Below, piece after piece: positions 54,803 through 63,993 of a stretch of 64,000 bases of DNA. This DNA comes from Candidatus Kapaibacterium sp. (GTDB taxonomy: Bacteria; Bacteroidota; Ignavibacteria; Kapaibacteriales; UBA2268), in NCBI GenBank assembly GCA_013414795.1, contig CP058732.1:186001-250000 (forward strand). The letters run 5' to 3'. The translations under genes were made by a program, and so were the position numbers. The notes beneath the pieces were generated by a model, which saw only the letters and a list, made by a program, of their open reading frames with translations, made no database searches and had not been told where the DNA came from. Within the stretch, counting starts at the first letter, position 1; each line of letters starts with the position of its first letter.

Positions 54803-55939
54803 ATGGCAAAAAACACACTTAAAGTTGATGTAAACCCAGAAATAATAAAATGGGCAAGGGAAACCGCTGGATGGACTATTGAAGAATGTTCAAAAAAACT
54901 TAAAACATCACAAGAAGTTTATAAAGAAATTGAATCTGGCAAAAAATCGCCTTCTTTGAGGCAACTTAAAATTCTTGCCCAATCTTTTAAACGACCATTG
55001 TCTGTCTTTTTCCTTCCAAAACCACCAGTGGAGCCATCGATTGCTTCCCAATTTAGAATTTTACCAAAAAGCGAAAAGGAAATCTCAAAAGAGTTGCGTC
55101 TTGCAATAAGAAAAGCACGCTATTATCAGTCCATTGCAAACGAATTAATGCTTGATTTAAATATTGACCAAACACCCAAGATTGTAAAAGTTACGCCTTA
55201 TGATAGCCCACAGGAAGTTGCTTTAAAAGAGCGTAAGGAATCGGGCATATCTATCCAGGACCAAATTAGATTCAAAAATGCATACGAGGCATTTGATAAA
55301 TGGAGAAACTTCGTTGAATCGAAAAATATTCTTGTGTTTCAATTCAAATTTTCTTTGAAAGACGCAAGAGGCTTTTGTTTGGTAGATAAATTACCCTATG
55401 TGATAGTCGTAAACTCGGAGGATAACATTCTTGCCAGAATATTTACATTATTTCACGAATACGCCCATTTGCTTTTGGGAATTTCTGAAATCTACATTGA
55501 AGAACTTGTTCCCGACACAGAAATTGAAAGATGGTGCAATAGTTTTGCTTCCGAATTTTTAGTTCCCGAAGAGGAAATAAAAAAAATTCCCGAATTTCAA
55601 CTTTTTCTTCAAACAAAAGAACTTACCCAGGAGAGAATGGAAATTCTTTCTGGAAAATTAAAAATAAGCAAAAAGGCATTAATTACTAAACTAAAAACTT
55701 TAAATTTAATAAGCCCAGAAGAATACAAGGAAAAAGAGAAACAATTAGAACAAATAAAACATTTTAGGACTGGAATGATTATTACAACGCCAGAGAGAAG
55801 ATGCATTCAAGAGAAGGGCAGGAAGTTCATTTCTACCGTTTTAGAAGGTAAAGAGAAAGGACTTATAACAACGAAAGAATTGCTCGAAACCCTATCTATA
55901 CAATTGGGAAGATTAGAAAAATTAGAAAAATTGTTGTGA
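54803..55939 (+). CDS. XRE-family regulator fused to ImmA/IrrE metallopeptidase
   Basis: 378 residues. An XRE helix-turn-helix (about 15-70: 'WARETAGWTIEECSKKLKTS', 'PSLRQLKILAQSF') is fused to an ImmA/IrrE (COG2856) peptidase domain with HEYAH near 218-222 and a downstream 'WCNSFASEFLVPEEEI'. Such proteins bind DNA and cleave a partner regulator; when paired with a PIN-like toxin they act as antitoxin. The DUF4411 gene follows 11 bases later. AAGGAG precedes the ATG. Confidence 0.9.
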   Translation: MAKNTLKVDVNPEIIKWARETAGWTIEECSKKLKTSQEVYKEIESGKKSPSLRQLKILAQSFKRPLSVFFLPKPPVEPSIASQFRILPKSEKEISKELRLAIRKARYYQSIANELMLDLNIDQTPKIVKVTPYDSPQEVALKERKESGISIQDQIRFKNAYEAFDKWRNFVESKNILVFQFKFSLKDARGFCLVDKLPYVIVVNSEDNILARIFTLFHEYAHLLLGISEIYIEELVPDTEIERWCNSFASEFLVPEEEIKKIPEFQLFLQTKELTQERMEILSGKLKISKKALITKLKTLNLISPEEYKEKEKQLEQIKHFRTGMIITTPERRCIQEKGRKFISTVLEGKEKGLITTKELLETLSIQLGRLEKLEKLL

Positions 55940-55950
55940 TAAAGTTTTGA

Positions 55951-56442
55951 ATGAAAAACAGCACATACATCATCGACGCCAGTTCTCTGATAGAAATGAA
56001 AGATAAATATCCAGAAGAAACATTTCCAGGTGTCTGGAAAAAAATGGAAGAACTCTATAAGCAAGGAAGATTGCTTGCTCCGTTTGAAGTCAGAGAAGAA
56101 CTACTGGACGATGAATTAAAAATATGGGTCAAAAATAAAAAGAAAATGTTTATAAGTCCCGATGATAAACAAATCAAGTTAGTCAAAGAAATCTTACTAA
56201 ATTATCCCTTTTTAGCAAAATCAGAAAAACTTGGTGGTCCAAATGCCGACCCCTGGTTAATAGCGTTAGCAGTAAAGTTGAAAGATGAAAATCAAGATGA
56301 TTTATTTTGCCGAAATAAGTACATCATTGTAACAGAAGAATCCAAAGCCAAAAAAACAAGAATACCAGCAGTTGCTAAAAACTATGGAATTGACTCTATA
56401 AGTTTGAAAGAACTGTTTAAAAACGAAGGTTGGAAATTTTAG
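55951..56442 (+). CDS. DUF4411 PIN-like protein (probable toxin)
   Basis: 163 residues. The PIN-like acidic residues are seen in 'YIIDASSLIEMKDKYP' (Asp9), 'FEVREELLDDELKIWV', 'GGPNADPWLIALA' (Asp91) and the late 'IIVTEESKAKKTRIP'. DUF4411 proteins are predicted ribonuclease toxins commonly encoded next to XRE-ImmA/IrrE proteins, as here. The start at 55951 lies 11 bases after the upstream stop, consistent with one transcript. Confidence 0.87.
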   Translation: MKNSTYIIDASSLIEMKDKYPEETFPGVWKKMEELYKQGRLLAPFEVREELLDDELKIWVKNKKKMFISPDDKQIKLVKEILLNYPFLAKSEKLGGPNADPWLIALAVKLKDENQDDLFCRNKYIIVTEESKAKKTRIPAVAKNYGIDSISLKELFKNEGWKF

Positions 56443-56470
56443 ATTTTACGAAACTGTGGAGGATACAAAT

Positions 56471-56588
56471 TTTTGAAGCAACAATTTTAAATTACTGGCA
56501 TAAATTAAAAATCTACCACAGGGCTTCCACGCAACGAACCTGGCAAGAAGATGAGGAACGAAAAATCATCGAGGAAAGTTTGGATTAA
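56471..56588 (+). pseudogene. Remnant of a restriction-gene 3' end
   Basis: A short piece with no start of its own ends in the frame TWQEDEERKIIEESLD then TAA (56586-56588). The final nine-residue block EERKIIEES equals the C-terminus of the type IIG enzyme, and 27 bases are identical. The left limit is approximate. This is either a second, deleted restriction gene or a duplicated end made when the XRE-DUF4411 module entered. Confidence 0.6.
56553..56579 (+). repeat. 27-base direct repeat, copy 2
   Basis: Identical to 54687-54713. Bases after it diverge slightly (TTGGATTAA here, CTGGAATAG in copy 1), so the resemblance extends to both stop codons. Confidence 0.9.
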
Positions 56589-56666
56589 TGATACTTGCCT
56601 TCACAATAAAAATCAGGGCTTTTTGTCTATTTTTTTACTTAAATTTTTCAATATCGGGAGTAAATT

Positions 56667-56906
56667 ATGGATGAACCATTAATTTCTCAAAAAACACCAT
56701 ATCAACTTCATCTTGCACCTGGGAAGTACTATTGGTGTGCTTGCGGGGAATCGAAATCCCAACCATTTTGCGACGGCTCGCACAAAGCCAAAAGATTGTT
56801 CACTCCGATTGCTTTCGAAATAACCGAATCCAAAACTGTTTGGCTTTGTGGTTGCAAACACACTTCGAACAAACCATTCTGCGACGGCACTCATAAGAAA
56901 ATCTAA
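56667..56906 (+). CDS. Tandem CDGSH iron-sulfur protein
   Basis: 79 residues with two CDGSH zinc-finger-like motifs: CACGESKSQPFCDGSH (residues 24-39) and CGCKHTSNKPFCDGTH (residues 61-76). Each has the Cys3-His1 ligands of a [2Fe-2S] cluster, as in mitoNEET-type proteins of the two-motif class. Cytoplasmic, probably redox or cluster transfer. It precedes mnmE by two bases, so they are likely one transcript. Confidence 0.93.
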   Translation: MDEPLISQKTPYQLHLAPGKYYWCACGESKSQPFCDGSHKAKRLFTPIAFEITESKTVWLCGCKHTSNKPFCDGTHKKI

Positions 56907-56908
56907 AA

Positions 56909-58258
56909 ATGGCAGAGGCAATTGTTGCTCTTTCAACACCGCCGGGTATCGCCGGGTTGTCAGTCATCAGAGCATCCGGCGATGGCGTCTTCGACATCGT
57001 CGACCAATGCTTCAAAGGAAAAGTACGAATTTCCGAGGCAAAGACGCATACAATCCACTATGGCGAATTCCATAACAAAGGCAAACTTGTCGATTTCGTA
57101 ACAGTCGCTGTTTTTCGTAAACCAAATTCCTACACTGGGGAAGACGTTGCCGAAATCTCTTGCCACGGCGGTTATTTCGTTGCCGACGCAATTATCGAAA
57201 CACTGATTGAACACGGTTGTCGGCTTGCCGAACCAGGCGAGTTCACCAAGCGTGCATTTTTGAACGGGCGAATGGATTTGACACAGGTCGAGGCGGTTGC
57301 CGACATCATACATTCATCGTCGGAGCAAGCATACCAGACCGCTGTCCGCCAACTTGCTGGCGAGTTCAGCAAGCGTATCGCTGAATTCAAGAAGAAACTA
57401 CTCGATTCGGCTGGGTTGTTGGAATTGGAACTCGATTTTGCCGACGAAGGCTTTGAATTCATCGACCGAAATATCATATTGAAATCGATTGACGAGACGA
57501 TAGCATTTTGCCAGGAATTGGCAAATTCATACCATTCCTCGGAAATTCTTCGCTCGGGCTACTTTGTCGGAATCGCTGGTTTCCCAAATTCTGGGAAATC
57601 CACTCTCTTCAATGCCTTGCTTAAACGGAAGCGAGCAATTGTTAGCGAAATACCAGGGACGACCCGAGACTATCTTGAAGAGACGATATACATCGATGGT
57701 TTCTCCGTTCGATTGATTGATACTGCGGGCTTGCGAGCCACAGAAGACATAATCGAAATCGAAGGAATAAGAATGGTCGAATCGCTTTTAGCCCAATCCA
57801 ATTTGATTTTAGTAATTAATGATTTAACCCAAGGGCAAACCCATTCCGACGCACTGTTCTTTGAATTAAGAGAAAGATATAAAGCCTCCCGTTCGATACT
57901 AATTCAAAACAAAATCGACCTTGTCGAGTCGCAACCGCAACAAAGAGATTTCGAAATATTCATTTCGGCGAAGAACAACCAAGGATTGGACAAAATACAG
58001 GAACTAATCCGAGAGGAACTTCGCAAAGAGACCCAACACATCAAAGACGTATTGATTAACCAAAGGCATCATTTGTTGTTGAAGCGGGCTGGGGAGGAAC
58101 TGCGAAAGGCAAGGGAATCGCTTTTAGAAGGACTTGGCAACGAACTCGTTGCCGACGATTTGAGGAAGGCAGTGAAAACCCTTGGGGAAATAGTCGGCGA
58201 TACATTCAGCCAGGATGTACTAAATAATATCTTTTCTAAATTCTGTATTGGCAAATAA
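56909..58258 (+). CDS. mnmE: tRNA modification GTPase MnmE
   Basis: 449 residues. The N-terminal folate-binding domain ('AIVALSTPPGIAGLSVIRASG') leads to a helical domain holding the G domain: G1 GFPNSGKS near 222-229, G2 with 'EIPGTTRDYLEE', G3 'DTAG', G4 'QNKID'. It ends in the diagnostic 'FCIGK' with the essential Cys. With MnmG it modifies U34 of several tRNAs (cmnm5). A parS-like palindrome lies four bases after its stop. Confidence 0.97.
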   Translation: MAEAIVALSTPPGIAGLSVIRASGDGVFDIVDQCFKGKVRISEAKTHTIHYGEFHNKGKLVDFVTVAVFRKPNSYTGEDVAEISCHGGYFVADAIIETLIEHGCRLAEPGEFTKRAFLNGRMDLTQVEAVADIIHSSSEQAYQTAVRQLAGEFSKRIAEFKKKLLDSAGLLELELDFADEGFEFIDRNIILKSIDETIAFCQELANSYHSSEILRSGYFVGIAGFPNSGKSTLFNALLKRKRAIVSEIPGTTRDYLEETIYIDGFSVRLIDTAGLRATEDIIEIEGIRMVESLLAQSNLILVINDLTQGQTHSDALFFELRERYKASRSILIQNKIDLVESQPQQRDFEIFISAKNNQGLDKIQELIREELRKETQHIKDVLINQRHHLLLKRAGEELRKARESLLEGLGNELVADDLRKAVKTLGEIVGDTFSQDVLNNIFSKFCIGK

Positions 58259-58261
58259 TAT

Positions 58262-58277
58262 TGTTCCACGTGGAACA
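58262..58277. promoter_or_regulatory. parS: parS-like ParB-binding site
   Basis: TGTTCCACGTGGAACA is a perfect 16-base palindrome. It matches the general parS consensus TGTTNCACGTGAAACA at 15 of 16 positions (N counted as a match), and to my recollection the parS form of Pseudomonas. It lies between mnmE and the next gene, in a region that often surrounds mnmE-mnmG-parA-parB and the replication origin. Confidence 0.8.
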
Positions 58278-58297
58278 TTCTGTTAAGTTATTTATCT

Positions 58298-59146
58298 ATG
58301 AGCAAATTCGATTTAACAGTTGCTTATAGAATCTATCCAGGAATTCCCGAATATGTCCCCGTTTTTCAAACGGACAAATTGAAACTAACAGAATTCGGGC
58401 TAAAATCTTTTTTGAACGCAATCGGTGGTCTTAAAGTAAAATTCTACGCCATTTTGGACACTTGCCCAGTTGAGTACAAAGAAACAGTTTTAAGAAATTT
58501 CCCAGATGCAGTTATTATCGAAGGAACGAAATTGGGAAATTTTGGTTCTTTCGAAAAGCAAATCGAAATACTTTTGAACCAAACCGAAAGCCAGGCGATA
58601 TATTTCGCCGAAGACGACTATTTCTATTTGCCAGATTCGCTGGAAATGGCTATGAATTTCTTCGAAAAACATAATCCCGATTTCCTCACCCTCTACTACA
58701 CCCCAGAATATATGAGTTTTGAAATCCACAACATATTCAAACCAGAGGGAATAAATTTCGAGAACCGTTTTTGGCAAAGGGTTGGCTCGACAACTCTTAC
58801 ATTTTTGACCACAAAACAAACTTTGCAAGCAACGAAAAATGTTTTTATGTCATTCACCAAGCGAAACTACGATGCCTCGCTGTGGTTTTCCTTGACCAAA
58901 CGAGGAATTTTCCATCCAAAGTTTTATAAACCACTATTCGACTCGAGTTTGAATTACCTCTTCCCAAAATTAATCGCAAAAATCTGGCTTTACAATGGTT
59001 TACAAGCAGTCTTTGGGCGAAAATACTCCCTCTACGCTCCCTTCCCTTCGCTTGCAACCCACCTAAACAAAAACTACCTCCCTCCAAATGTAAGATGGTA
59101 CGAATTGTTCGATTATTTCATTGATTTTTGGAATATCTCTCGATAG
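58298..59146 (+). CDS. Glycosyltransferase-like protein, GT-A pattern
   Basis: 282 residues, no signal peptide. A possible metal-binding acidic motif lies in 'IYFAEDDYFYLPDSLEMAM' near residues 106-124. Before it, 'GGLKVKFYAILDTCPVEY' and 'GTKLGNFGSFEKQI' look like the nucleotide-sugar half of a GT-A fold. The pattern is similar to small polysaccharide or LPS glycosyltransferases, but I cannot name the family. No sugar gene cluster surrounds it. Confidence 0.55.
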   Translation: MSKFDLTVAYRIYPGIPEYVPVFQTDKLKLTEFGLKSFLNAIGGLKVKFYAILDTCPVEYKETVLRNFPDAVIIEGTKLGNFGSFEKQIEILLNQTESQAIYFAEDDYFYLPDSLEMAMNFFEKHNPDFLTLYYTPEYMSFEIHNIFKPEGINFENRFWQRVGSTTLTFLTTKQTLQATKNVFMSFTKRNYDASLWFSLTKRGIFHPKFYKPLFDSSLNYLFPKLIAKIWLYNGLQAVFGRKYSLYAPFPSLATHLNKNYLPPNVRWYELFDYFIDFWNISR

Positions 59147-59232
59147 ATAGTTCATTTAAAAGAGTTCCAATCTTTTCTAAAATTACTAATCCTTGCAAGA
59201 ATTGAAGCAAATGTTCAACAATAATTTATTTG

Positions 59233-59240
59233 TAATTTTG
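59233..59240 (+). promoter_or_regulatory. TAnnTTTG -7 element upstream of the large TPR gene
   Basis: TAATTTTG, about 30 bases before the GTG start at 59272. No convincing -33 TTG. Confidence 0.45.
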
Positions 59241-59271
59241 CATTTATGATGAACATACAAAGTGTAGGGGC

Positions 59272-62200
59272 GTGAAAAAAATTATTTTTTTTGTAGGTTT
59301 ACTTGGGCTTTTCCTTATTCAAACAGCATTTGGACAACTGAACGAAAATCCAGTGAATTATCCAACCAATCGATATTTCGAAAGCAAGCAACTTTACGAT
59401 TTGGAACTTCTTAAACTATCGGAACAAAGACTGTCATCGATTTCTTTTGTCGACTTTTTACCAACAGAAGAAAGGAACTTGCTTCTTTCGTCCGAAATAG
59501 AATTTTACCAAAAAAGAGAATCCTTTGCGTTTAAAATTTTAAATGATTACATCGCAGAACATCCGAAATCGCTCTATTTGCCGTTCTTTTACGAGAAAAT
59601 GGCTCAATACTACTTCGAATTGAAAAAGTACGACGAAGCAAGCAAAAATTTTGAAAAAGCCACAGAAATCGCTCAAGTTGAATATCTTGCACGCAACGAC
59701 AAAGACTATCAGGAACTTTCTTCACGTTCTCTTTTCTGGAACGGAATAGCAAAACTGCTTGCGGGAAAAATCGATTTAGCACGGGAACCGCTTGAAAAAT
59801 GCTTCCGAAATTATCCCAATACATCAACAGCAGACGACGCTCTTTATTATCTTGGATTAATAGCCGAAATGAAAGGCGAAGAGGAGTCGGCGATTACATA
59901 TTTCAAGACATTGCAAAGAACTTTCCCACGTTCAAATTACATTGTCGCCTCGAAAGTGCACGAAGCAAACAATTATATCATACTAAAGCAAGATGCCCAA
60001 GCACTTACTGCATTGGATTTCGCCGAAAATGTGTTGGTAAGAATTAAAATGCGAGACTCGCTTGGCTTGCTCTACGAACCACAAACAAGCATTGAAGATG
60101 TCGAGGAACGAATTTATTTTTTGCGAGCAGAAGCACTCAAAATTTCAAATCGTTATGAAGATGCAATCGCAACATATTCCAAATTCCTCGAACTCTATCC
60201 CAACTCGGTCTATCGTTATGATGCAAGGCTTGGGATTGGTGTCTCTCTGTTGGAAAAAGGAGATATACTCAAAAGCATAGAAATTTTTGAATCGCTCATT
60301 AAAGACATACAAGACGAAAACCAAACACAACGACAACTTGCCGAACTTTACCGAGCAGTTGGAAATCGGATGCTTGGAAGATTGACCGAAGCCCAAACAC
60401 AATTGTCCGAACTCGTCACAAAGAGCAACTATCCCTATCAATCCATCGTATTGCTTGAACTGGGTTTGATTTACTATGAAAAGAAAGAGTTCGACAAGGC
60501 TGTTAAAACATTAGAACGAGGCTTGCGAGAGTCGACAGACAATCTAATTTCTGCAAAAATATATTTGATGCTCGGTGCCTCATACCTTGAACTTAAACAA
60601 TGGGGAAACGCAATAAAAGCATATAAAAATTCAGAGGAACTGGTCAAAAGGGCAACACTTGTCCAGTTGCCCAACAAGGATTTGATGATAATCGAGGCTC
60701 GTTTGAAACAATCAATTGCCCAGATACAAGAGCATAAAATTGGCGAGGCAATTCAAAATCTCCTTTACATCGTTGGAAATTATCCCAAAGACCCAAGAAG
60801 CGAAGAGGCATTATTCTGGCTTGCAGAGGCTTACTATCGAGCCGATATGTTGAGAAACGCTATCGATAAGTACGAGGGTTTGCTGTCCAAGTATCCAGTG
60901 AGCAAATTCAGAGAGGATGCACTTTATGGTCTGGGTTGGTCTTACTTCCGTTTGAAAAACTTCAAGAAGTCGAGCGAAGTATTTGCCCAACTAACGAGAG
61001 AATTTCCAAACACAAAGTATGGGGCGGAAGTTTGGTTGCGTCAAGGCGACGGCTATTTTGTGCTTAAAGATTTCCAAAAGGCATTAACAAGTTATCGGAA
61101 AGTAATTGAAATATCACCCAAGAGCGAAGAGGCTCAATACGCAAACTATCAAATTTGCCACTCACTTTACAAACTGGGAAATTTGAACGAGGCGTACAAC
61201 GAAGTGCTGGAATTCATCAAACGATATCCAAATTCCCAGTATGCCCCTAACGCACTATATTTGAACGGCTGGATTCGTTTCCAACAAAAGAATTACCCAG
61301 AAGCAATAAACAGTTTCAACTTCTTAATAGATGCCTATCCCAACAGCCTACTTATCCCACGTGCAAAATACGCAATTGCGGACGCTCTCTACAATATGAA
61401 CAAATTTGAAGAAGCGGCTCAAAAATACAAAGAAATAATCGACAACTATCCTTCGAGTCCGCTCGTTTCCGATGCACTACGTAGCCTTCAATATTGCTAC
61501 ATAGCATTGGGCAAAGAGCAAGAGGCAATGCAAATCGCAGAGGAATATATAAGCCAAAACCCCGAGTCGCCTTTCGCAGCAGATTTTACTTTGAAAAAGG
61601 GGGAAATGTTCTACACTGGTAAGAATTTTAAAAATGCAATAGCCGAATACCAGAACTTTATTCAAAAGTTCCCCGAAAGCGAGCGAAAGCCCGAAGCATT
61701 GTTTTGGATGGCAAAGAGTTACGAAAATCTTGGAGAAAACGAAAACGCAATCGCAATTTTCAAAGAGATTGAACAGAAGTATCCAGAAAGCGAGTTTGCC
61801 CCGCAATCTTTGCTTGAACTTGGTTTGATTTACAAATCGCTGGCTAATATTCAAACTGCGGATTCAATCTTCACAAAATTGCAAGAGAAGTATCCCGACA
61901 ATCCAGAGTCTGCACAAGCGGGCTTCGAGCAAGCCAGCATTAAATTCACACTTGGGGACACAACCACCGCAATTAGCATTTGGAAAAAAATTGCCGAGAA
62001 GTTCGAAGGCAACGAATTCGGCGACCAAAGCCTTTACAAAATCGCAATGTATTATCGCCTCTCGAGTAGATTTGACGAAGCAATACAGAATTTCAGCCGT
62101 ATTGTAAATTCATCCTCCGACCCAAATCTTTCGGCAGAGGCACAATATCGAATTGGCGAAATCTATTATAGACGTGGAGAATTACAAAAGGCTATCGAAG

Positions 62201-62409
62201 AGTTCAACAAACTTCGGGATAAATTTCCTAACATAGAAGATTGGTACACACTTGCCCTTCTCAATCTTGGCGACTGTTACGAGCAGACTGGTAACTACGA
62301 AGAAGCGATAAATTGCTATCGGGCAATTATCGCTTCCCGTGAAGTTGATGATTATTCCAAAACTGCAAAGCGTCGTCTTCAACTTTTAGAACAAAAATTG
62401 AACAAATAA
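59272..62409 (+). CDS. Large exported tetratricopeptide-repeat protein
   Basis: 1045 residues starting with GTG at 59272 after an AGGGG site. A Sec signal peptide ends near TAFGQ (residue 22). The mature chain is nearly all TPR units of the outer-membrane assembly/YbgF kind, with repeated 'YPNS', 'A.Y..G' and 'EEA...Y' signatures, for example 'SKYPVSKFREDALYGLGWSYFRLKNF'. About 25 repeats are visible. It is followed nine bases later by the outer-membrane barrel gene, so both probably act together in the envelope, perhaps in gliding, secretion or barrel assembly; this is inference. Confidence 0.88.
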   Translation: MKKIIFFVGLLGLFLIQTAFGQLNENPVNYPTNRYFESKQLYDLELLKLSEQRLSSISFVDFLPTEERNLLLSSEIEFYQKRESFAFKILNDYIAEHPKSLYLPFFYEKMAQYYFELKKYDEASKNFEKATEIAQVEYLARNDKDYQELSSRSLFWNGIAKLLAGKIDLAREPLEKCFRNYPNTSTADDALYYLGLIAEMKGEEESAITYFKTLQRTFPRSNYIVASKVHEANNYIILKQDAQALTALDFAENVLVRIKMRDSLGLLYEPQTSIEDVEERIYFLRAEALKISNRYEDAIATYSKFLELYPNSVYRYDARLGIGVSLLEKGDILKSIEIFESLIKDIQDENQTQRQLAELYRAVGNRMLGRLTEAQTQLSELVTKSNYPYQSIVLLELGLIYYEKKEFDKAVKTLERGLRESTDNLISAKIYLMLGASYLELKQWGNAIKAYKNSEELVKRATLVQLPNKDLMIIEARLKQSIAQIQEHKIGEAIQNLLYIVGNYPKDPRSEEALFWLAEAYYRADMLRNAIDKYEGLLSKYPVSKFREDALYGLGWSYFRLKNFKKSSEVFAQLTREFPNTKYGAEVWLRQGDGYFVLKDFQKALTSYRKVIEISPKSEEAQYANYQICHSLYKLGNLNEAYNEVLEFIKRYPNSQYAPNALYLNGWIRFQQKNYPEAINSFNFLIDAYPNSLLIPRAKYAIADALYNMNKFEEAAQKYKEIIDNYPSSPLVSDALRSLQYCYIALGKEQEAMQIAEEYISQNPESPFAADFTLKKGEMFYTGKNFKNAIAEYQNFIQKFPESERKPEALFWMAKSYENLGENENAIAIFKEIEQKYPESEFAPQSLLELGLIYKSLANIQTADSIFTKLQEKYPDNPESAQAGFEQASIKFTLGDTTTAISIWKKIAEKFEGNEFGDQSLYKIAMYYRLSSRFDEAIQNFSRIVNSSSDPNLSAEAQYRIGEIYYRRGELQKAIEEFNKLRDKFPNIEDWYTLALLNLGDCYEQTGNYEEAINCYRAIIASREVDDYSKTAKRRLQLLEQKLNK

Positions 62410-62418
62410 CGAGGAACT

Positions 62419-63993
62419 ATGTATCGATACATTGGTTTTATAGTTGCTTTTATGCTTGGTTTGAGACTATTTGCTCAAACTCCATCACAACCATTGGAAT
62501 TACCAAACTTTATCATTGAAGGAAAAGAGCAAATCGATGTTCAAGTTGGCACCAAACAAATCCCGTCCTATTCTACACTACTCGAACGAAATGCTATCGA
62601 TTCGCTCATAATTGTTGGCAAGCCACGAAATTATATTGTGTTTCCCACTAAATTCCCGAATACAATAATTTCCAAGTCGTTTCCAGATGGTTATTTAATT
62701 GGTAATGTTGGTAGTTTTTTAACCTTAAACGCAAACGCTGGCTATAGAACCAACATAAAAGGATACGACGTTTTCTCCTTTGGTGCAATCAATGCCAGCA
62801 AGGGGCACGTCGAAAACGCAGATTATTTGAAACTGCAACTTGGCTTGCAAACCGATTACATTGCACCAGAAAAATTTTACATTTTCGGTGGAAGCAAAAC
62901 CACTACAAATGTCGACTTCGATTTCAAATCGTACAAACTGTATGCATTAACCGACCCACCTTCGAGAAATCTACTTTCCTTCAACGCAAAAATTGTCTCA
63001 ATTGGGGATTTCGAGGGCTACGCTTTCGAAACTGGAGCCAAACTTGGAACTGCAAACCAATCTGGTGCTGGAAACGGTATTGGGGAAAACTGTCTCGGTG
63101 GATTCCTCAAAGTTGTAAATAAATCCTATTCAAATAATATCGGGGGGAAAATTTCGCTCGACTTCCGTTCCTTCGAAAACAATTCCACAAACTTCTTCGA
63201 ATTCGTTGGCTTTGCAAAATTTGATTTAAACGATACCAAAATCGAACCCAGTCTTGGATTTCAATTAGCACGCTCGAGCACTGGCGAAACAAGACCAATG
63301 ATTCTGGTTTCTGCCACTGCTACAAAACAAATCCACCAGAACATTTCTCTTTGGGCAAGTATTTCGAATAAATTGAATAATATTGGTTTCATAGACTTTA
63401 TCAAACAAAATCCTTACCTTTCCGATTCGCTTATTATTGATTTCGCCAACGAAATTAGTTTTCAAGGTAAGGCAAAATACCAACCAAACAAAGATTTGGC
63501 ATTCACTTTTAACGCCCAATACTCGATTTTCAAACGACGTCCTACGTTCAGCGTAATTAAATACGGGTATTTCAACATCCAGTATCCAGATGCAAACATA
63601 TTCACAGCATCAATCGAGGGATACTTTACAAATCCAATTATCGGTACTATTTCTGGCTTGTTTGCTATAAACTCCACCTCTATTTTAAGCAACAAAGGGG
63701 AAGTTCCCAATATTCCATCTTTCAAACTGCGTGCGGATTATTCAAAAAAATTGTTTAAAAATATTCTCTTCGGAGCATTTTTCGAGTTTGTTGGTCGTAG
63801 ATATGCAGACATCGAAAATCGGTTTTCATTAGATTCATTTAACAATCTTGGGTTCAAGGCAGACTATATTTTCAATTCCTCAATGATTTTTACAATTAAT
63901 GTCGAAAATTTATTAAATTCGAATATTGTTAATTGGTATGGTTATAAAGAGTGGGGTTTTAACTTTAAAGTTGGCTTAACATATAAATTTTAA
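62419..63993 (+). CDS. Outer-membrane beta-barrel protein, unknown function
   Basis: 524 residues. A signal peptide ends at LFAQT (residue 20). An N-terminal segment 'PLELPNFIIEGKEQIDVQVG' precedes many amphipathic strands rich in Tyr, Phe and Asn, and the chain ends in '...VGLTYKF', an aromatic C-terminus as in outer-membrane barrels. It resembles the barrel part of TonB-dependent receptors without a visible plug. It is paired with the upstream TPR gene (nine-base gap). The end lies seven bases from the window edge. Confidence 0.8.
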   Translation: MYRYIGFIVAFMLGLRLFAQTPSQPLELPNFIIEGKEQIDVQVGTKQIPSYSTLLERNAIDSLIIVGKPRNYIVFPTKFPNTIISKSFPDGYLIGNVGSFLTLNANAGYRTNIKGYDVFSFGAINASKGHVENADYLKLQLGLQTDYIAPEKFYIFGGSKTTTNVDFDFKSYKLYALTDPPSRNLLSFNAKIVSIGDFEGYAFETGAKLGTANQSGAGNGIGENCLGGFLKVVNKSYSNNIGGKISLDFRSFENNSTNFFEFVGFAKFDLNDTKIEPSLGFQLARSSTGETRPMILVSATATKQIHQNISLWASISNKLNNIGFIDFIKQNPYLSDSLIIDFANEISFQGKAKYQPNKDLAFTFNAQYSIFKRRPTFSVIKYGYFNIQYPDANIFTASIEGYFTNPIIGTISGLFAINSTSILSNKGEVPNIPSFKLRADYSKKLFKNILFGAFFEFVGRRYADIENRFSLDSFNNLGFKADYIFNSSMIFTINVENLLNSNIVNWYGYKEWGFNFKVGLTYKF

